A DNA stretch of 64,000 nucleotides. Origin: Halobacteriovorax vibrionivorans. GTDB lineage: Bacteria; Bdellovibrionota; Bacteriovoracia; Bacteriovoracales; Bacteriovoracaceae. The notes under the pieces are model-generated. The model searched no databases. It was not told where the DNA came from and saw only the letters and a list, made by a program, of their open reading frames with translations. Positions 59,869-64,000 of the stretch are shown here, one piece after another (positions within the stretch are counted from its first letter, which is position 1; the number at the start of each line of letters is the position of its first letter). The DNA lies in NCBI RefSeq assembly GCF_003346865.1, contig NZ_QDKL01000001.1:124001-188000 (forward strand), written 5' to 3'. Made by a program: the position numbers and the translations under genes.

Positions 59869-62800
59869 ATTTCGTATTTTCTTTTAGACAGATTTTTGCT
59901 TTTGGATTCATTTCACAAAGAGCTTCTCTTAACATCCGATTTTCTTCTTCAAGCTTCTTTGTGCGCGCTTCAATTGAAGCAATATCTCTTTTATTTGTAT
60001 CAGTAATACCAACTAACTCTTTTACTGCTTCAATAAGTGGTGCAACTAATTTAGCGTAAGCAACACTTAAGAAACCATTCTCATCTTCAGTCACGGCTTC
60101 TGGAAATACTTTTCTAATATCTTGAGCAATGACACCAATATCACGACCTTCTTTAAAATTCTTTTCTGGATATTCTTTCTGTCTCCAATCAAAGTAGACA
60201 CCTTCGATTAAAGAAAACTTATCCAAGATAGAAACTTCACTTGAGATATTCTTTATATTTTTTTTGTATCTTCTATCTGAAGATGTATCGACAGTAGTTG
60301 TTGTTCGTATCTGTCCATTAACATCAAGAGCAAAAGCAGCACCTGGAGATGTTGTTAAGATACCAACATTTGTATTTGTTGCATTGACATGCATAATATC
60401 AGTAAAGACAGCATCACCTACTGAAAAATTAATATTTCCAGCAAATGGGTGAAATCTCATACCATTAGAACTTGATGGCCCCGTATAAAAGAGGAACATA
60501 TCTGACCAAGATGAATCAGGAAATCCCTCACCGGACCAATCATAATTAGTATTTAATAGAGACATTCCCGCTTCTCCACCATCTACAAAAAAGTTAAATT
60601 GAGCTTCCGATGAAATACCAACATTTGAATCTCTTACCTTAACTTCAACATTTGCTTCATAAATATCTAAGTCTGACTGAGGTAAATTTGTACCAATCCC
60701 CACATTCCCACCAAGATTAACAAAGAGGCCTTCATCTAAACCTGAATACGAAATATAGTTATTTCCCATTGCTAAATTACTTGTTGCTGTATGGTCACCA
60801 AGATTATCTCCAGCAGCAGTTACATCACTTGGGATCCATTGTGAACTGATTGAATCCCACAAAAGAGCCTGACCGTCAGTAGGAGCTGCAGCATTTACAT
60901 TTCTTCCCTGTATTGTCGTATCATCAGTTGGAATATTGAATAAGTTTGCAGCACTTAATGCAGGAAGAGACCCATCGGCTTCAAGTCTTACTAGCTCATT
61001 AGCTCCATTTGCAGTATTAATATCGACGCTGTAAGAAGTTGAATTATCAACAACCGCAAAGTCACTTGTAAAGTTAAGACCTTTAAGCTGAAGATCAACT
61101 CCATTTTTTTGATAAAATAATGAATAAGTACCACCAGCTGAACTTAACGTATTTGCTTCACCAGTACCGGTGATTCCTGTTAACTGAGAACCATCAATAG
61201 CAGGTAAACGTCCAAGTCCATCAAGTCTTACTAAGTCATTTGCAGAGTTTGAAGTATTAACGCCAATTTGCACATCATTTGCATTACTCGTTAAGCTAAT
61301 ATCAGCGCTTCCGGTTAAACCTTTAAACTCTAGATCACTTCCGGTCTTTTGTTTAAAAATTGCTGTTCCACCGACACTTGATGCTGTATTTGTTTCACCT
61401 GAGCCACCAGCAGAAACTGTTTGAGGCTCCCATTGTGTCGCTGTATTATTCCAAGTTAGAACTTGCCCATCAGTTGGTGCCGTCGAGGCAACATTGCGAG
61501 ATTGCAGGGTTGTATCAGAAGTTGTGATTCCTGTTAATTGTGATCCATCGATTGCAGGAAGTCTTCCAAAGCCATCAAGGCGTAAAATTTCATTGGCCCC
61601 ATTTGCCGTTGTTAAACCAATTTGAACATCGTTTGTATTTCCTGTTAGTGAAATATCACCCGTACTTGTTAATCCTTTAAAAACTAAATTCGATGATACC
61701 TTTGACTGAAATAAAGATTCACCACCAGCACTTGAAGCTGTATTGGCCTCTCCGCCTCCTCCGCCGGTTACAATAGTTGTTGGCTCCCAACGAGAATTAG
61801 AGTCATTCCAAAGTAAGGCCTGACCATTTGCTGGAGTGGCACTTGAAACAGAAAAGGATTGGATAGTTGTTGCATTACCACTTCCACCAGGAAGATTTGT
61901 CAGCAGTGAACCATCTAAAGCAGGTAGTCTTCCCGAAGCATCAAGACGTAAGAGTTGGTTAGCTCCATTTGACGTATTAATAGATAGGTCCACAGTATTT
62001 GTACTTGAAGTAATATTGAAATCACTTGAACCAAGTAACCCTTTTAGAACAAGATCAATTCCTGATTTCTGTTTAAAGATTGATGCTCCACCAGCACTTG
62101 AAACAGTATTTGCCTCTCCTGAACCGCCACCGACAAGTGGAGTTTGAGGCTCCCATCGCGTGGTCGAATTATTCCAAGTAAGAACCTGGCCATCAGTAGG
62201 AGCTGTCGTAGCAATATCTCGAGACTGTAAGGTTAAAGCATCGCCAGATCCACCAGAAACACCAACTAGTTGAGATCCATCAATTGCAGGTAATCTTCCA
62301 AAAGCATCTAGTCTTAGTAATTGACCTGCACCATTTGAAGTATTTACACCTATCTCAATATCATTTGCATTTGAAGTTAATTGGATATCTGTTGTATTTG
62401 TTAGACCTTTAAAGATTAGATCAGTACCAATTTTATTTTGAAAGATCGATTCACCACCGGCACTCGTCGCTGTATTGACTTCACCACCTGCACCGCCTGA
62501 GGTAATCGTTGTTGGCTCCCATTGTGAACTTACTGAGTTCCATAAAAGGGCTTGCCCATTTGAAGGTGCCGTAGCTGAAACATTTCGTGACTGTATCGTA
62601 TTGTCACTTCCACCTGATGCGACAATTCCAGTAAGTTGAGAACCATCAATAGCAGGAAGACGACCTGACGAATCAAGTCTTAATAATTGGTTTGCACCAT
62701 TGCTAGTATTTATTTGAAAGTCTACAGTATTAGTACTGCCGTTAATTGCAAAATCAGATGATCCTTGCAACCCTTTAAGTTCTAAGTTTTCACCAGACTT

Positions 62801-63811
62801 CTGTTTAAAAATTGAGACTCCACCTGCACTTGAAATAGTATTTGTTTCACCACTTCCACCGCTAGCGATTCCAGTAAGCTGGGAACCATCGATGGCCGGT
62901 AGTCTTCCAAATGAATCTAATCTTAAAAGCTGATTAGCACCATTGGCCGTACTTATTTGTAAATCAAGACTATTAGTTTGATTATCGACAACAATATCAT
63001 TTGAGCCATTTAAACCTTTAAATTGTAGCTGGCTTCCTACTTTTTGCTTAAAGATCGAAGTACCACCTGTAGAATAAACAGTATTGGACTCTCCAGAACC
63101 TCCAGAGCCACCTGATACAGTAGTTGGGACCCATGAAGAATTAGCAGAACTCCAAACGAGGGCCTGACCATCTGTTGGAGTGATATCTAAAATTGTGCGA
63201 TTATGAATTGAAGTTGCATTAGCTGATGAGCCACCATTATCTGTACCGACGACCCAATTGACACCATTGAACTTTAGAACGGAACCTGTCACGGCACCAC
63301 TTGTATCGGTATCACTTAGATTATCAATACCTAATGATACAGCTCCTAATTTACCATTAACAGAAGTAACACTTGAGGTCGGCTGATTAGCAGGAACCCA
63401 CTGACCTGTAATTGCATTATACTGAAGAGTTTGACCATGAGATGCACCCATATCAGGAAGAGAAGCACTTATACTGTAAGTACTTGCACCATGAGCTCCT
63501 TCTAAAGTCATGGTCAAAATTTGATTTAATGGAATGAGTGTATTTGATAATGCTTCTGCTATTAACTCTTTATTAGACTTTACACCAATTTCAAAGCTTG
63601 AAACATTTCCATCTTTATCTGTAATACGAACGTGACTAACATCGTCTAAGTTCTGGCCATCAATTCTCAATTGAGAACCGTTTATTTGAATATTTTGTAC
63701 GAAGAGATTATCACGATTATTATCGCGACTTTGAATCTTTGGTACACACGATACCAAAGTAAATGTGACAATGAGTCCAAGAATGTGAAATTGCTTAAGT
63801 AAGTTCATCAT
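59867..63811 (-). CDS. repeat lipoprotein with C-terminal S74 intramolecular chaperone domain
   Basis: 1314 residues. MNLLKQFHILGLIVTFTLVSC gives a lipobox (LVSC, counted with the first Met). Residues about 195-1010 contain seven repeats built from three motifs: 'DGQALLWNSxxSQWEPTT', 'SSAGGxSIFKQK' and 'NGANQLLRLDxxGRLPAIDGSQLTGI' (each a consensus). Residues about 1040-1180 resemble head-binding fibre segments. From about 1190 SDRRYKKNIKNI starts a peptidase S74 domain, whose Ser-Lys dyad self-cleaves after trimerising tail-fibre and endosialidase proteins. A coiled coil (RTKKLEEENRMLREAL) closes the protein. A trimeric surface fibre anchored by lipid is the inference. No clear Shine-Dalgarno precedes ATG 63811 or 63808. 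Confidence 0.85.
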   Translation of the reverse strand: MMNLLKQFHILGLIVTFTLVSCVPKIQSRDNNRDNLFVQNIQINGSQLRIDGQNLDDVSHVRITDKDGNVSSFEIGVKSNKELIAEALSNTLIPLNQILTMTLEGAHGASTYSISASLPDMGASHGQTLQYNAITGQWVPANQPTSSVTSVNGKLGAVSLGIDNLSDTDTSGAVTGSVLKFNGVNWVVGTDNGGSSANATSIHNRTILDITPTDGQALVWSSANSSWVPTTVSGGSGGSGESNTVYSTGGTSIFKQKVGSQLQFKGLNGSNDIVVDNQTNSLDLQISTANGANQLLRLDSFGRLPAIDGSQLTGIASGGSGETNTISSAGGVSIFKQKSGENLELKGLQGSSDFAINGSTNTVDFQINTSNGANQLLRLDSSGRLPAIDGSQLTGIVASGGSDNTIQSRNVSATAPSNGQALLWNSVSSQWEPTTITSGGAGGEVNTATSAGGESIFQNKIGTDLIFKGLTNTTDIQLTSNANDIEIGVNTSNGAGQLLRLDAFGRLPAIDGSQLVGVSGGSGDALTLQSRDIATTAPTDGQVLTWNNSTTRWEPQTPLVGGGSGEANTVSSAGGASIFKQKSGIDLVLKGLLGSSDFNITSSTNTVDLSINTSNGANQLLRLDASGRLPALDGSLLTNLPGGSGNATTIQSFSVSSATPANGQALLWNDSNSRWEPTTIVTGGGGGEANTASSAGGESLFQSKVSSNLVFKGLTSTGDISLTGNTNDVQIGLTTANGANEILRLDGFGRLPAIDGSQLTGITTSDTTLQSRNVASTAPTDGQVLTWNNTATQWEPQTVSAGGSGETNTASSVGGTAIFKQKTGSDLEFKGLTGSADISLTSNANDVQIGVNTSNSANDLVRLDGLGRLPAIDGSQLTGITGTGEANTLSSAGGTYSLFYQKNGVDLQLKGLNFTSDFAVVDNSTSYSVDINTANGANELVRLEADGSLPALSAANLFNIPTDDTTIQGRNVNAAAPTDGQALLWDSISSQWIPSDVTAAGDNLGDHTATSNLAMGNNYISYSGLDEGLFVNLGGNVGIGTNLPQSDLDIYEANVEVKVRDSNVGISSEAQFNFFVDGGEAGMSLLNTNYDWSGEGFPDSSWSDMFLFYTGPSSSNGMRFHPFAGNINFSVGDAVFTDIMHVNATNTNVGILTTSPGAAFALDVNGQIRTTTTVDTSSDRRYKKNIKNISSEVSILDKFSLIEGVYFDWRQKEYPEKNFKEGRDIGVIAQDIRKVFPEAVTEDENGFLSVAYAKLVAPLIEAVKELVGITDTNKRDIASIEARTKKLEEENRMLREALCEMNPKAKICLKENTK
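60820..63200 (-). repeat. seven tandem protein repeats in the S74 lipoprotein
   Basis: The motif LLRLD..GRLPAIDGSQL recurs seven times with small changes (LDSFG, LDSSG, LDAFG, LDASG, LDGFG, LDGLG, and the weakest EADGSLPALSAANL). WEP-type and SIFKQK-type motifs recur the same number of times. Unit lengths vary from about 85 to 130 residues. Middle copies are closest to each other, edge copies more diverged, as expected from recombination within the array. Confidence 0.85.
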
Positions 63812-64000
63812 TTCAGTTCTTTATCGAATGGTTCACTTAATAATCTTAATTGATTTTCACGAGAGGCAGATTATTCCTGTCACTTATTTAATAAGCTATT
63901 GAATACACAAGCGTACTAGTCAGAATTCTCAATAGTTAAGAGACTCAAATGCCAATAAAAGAAGGCTTTTGGTAACTACTTATCAAATGATTGACGAAAG

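Noticed and set aside
61836..62147. Plus-strand frame antisense to the S74 repeats
   Set aside because: Low-complexity shadow of the repeat array; no ribosome site.
59867..63811. A prophage, suggested by the S74 tail-fibre domain
   Set aside because: No other phage genes, integrase or attachment repeats nearby; the protein has a lipoprotein signal and neighbours are housekeeping genes.
63812..64000. A possible gene at the right edge
   Set aside because: The ATG at about 63951 is followed by an in-frame stop within nine codons, and no ribosome site is clear; only upstream sequence of the S74 gene is seen.

Overview
The window is a dense, AT-rich (my estimate is under 40% GC) bacterial chromosome segment with about 65 protein genes and no rRNA, tRNA, CRISPR array, transposase or integrase that I can see. 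Gene content fits a Gram-negative predatory-type bacterium of the Bdellovibrionota, most like Bacteriovoracales/Halobacteriovorax. The signs are many lipoproteins with clear lipoboxes, a long repeat-rich lipoprotein ending in an S74 chaperone domain, 7TM and PAS histidine kinases, HD-type proteins, and gamma-proteobacterial-style housekeeping genes (cmoA-cmoB, grxB, grxD, acnB, pepD). This assignment is an inference from gene content and composition.

Layout. 1-6.2 kb: the end of a DnaB-like ATPase, a small secreted protein, an unusual cluster of inverted repeats leading into mutM, a DoxX-type membrane protein, two tandem OmpR-like regulators facing an XRE regulator, and an ABC exporter. 6.2-12.3 kb: an outer-membrane barrel, a 1322-residue repeat lipoprotein and a NYN-domain protein. 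12.3-17.6 kb (minus strand): a compact run of zinc-ribbon protein, aldehyde dehydrogenase, dihaem cytochrome c, GDPD, a membrane-anchored coiled coil and a Nudix hydrolase, with a terminator hairpin that contains the dehydrogenase Shine-Dalgarno. 17.8-27 kb: transketolase, alkylsulfatase-like lipoprotein, MFS-acyltransferase fusion, grxB, Mpo1-like protein, L25, esterase, grxD. 27-30 kb: a PAS histidine kinase, an OmpR regulator and a histidine-phosphotransfer-like protein. 30-36 kb: cmoA-cmoB, DUF454, S51 peptidase, divergent SelO-like protein, cyclophilin and DsbA-like isomerase. 36-41 kb: 7TM histidine kinase, HD-GYP-like protein, lipoprotein, and a P1/SopA-like ParA with a small partner. 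41-49 kb: GNAT, serS, zinc-ribbon protein, lgt, DUF2489, radical SAM, pseudouridine synthase, YceI, orphan ABC ATPase, globin-like protein. 49-64 kb: glycosyltransferase, small secreted proteins and lipoproteins, menB, Ig-like lipoprotein, pepD, acnB and the S74 repeat lipoprotein.

How the genes work together: most are housekeeping genes in short operons. MenB points to menaquinone respiration; AcnB and transketolase cover central carbon metabolism; CmoA and CmoB act in sequence on tRNA wobble uridine. The accessory theme is cell-envelope construction (porin, giant lipoproteins, Lgt) plus two-component and HD-domain signalling.

A recurring sequence feature is leaderless transcription. At least eight genes lack a Shine-Dalgarno and have a -10-like hexamer exactly six bases before the start codon, several with a -35-like hexamer 17 bases further upstream.
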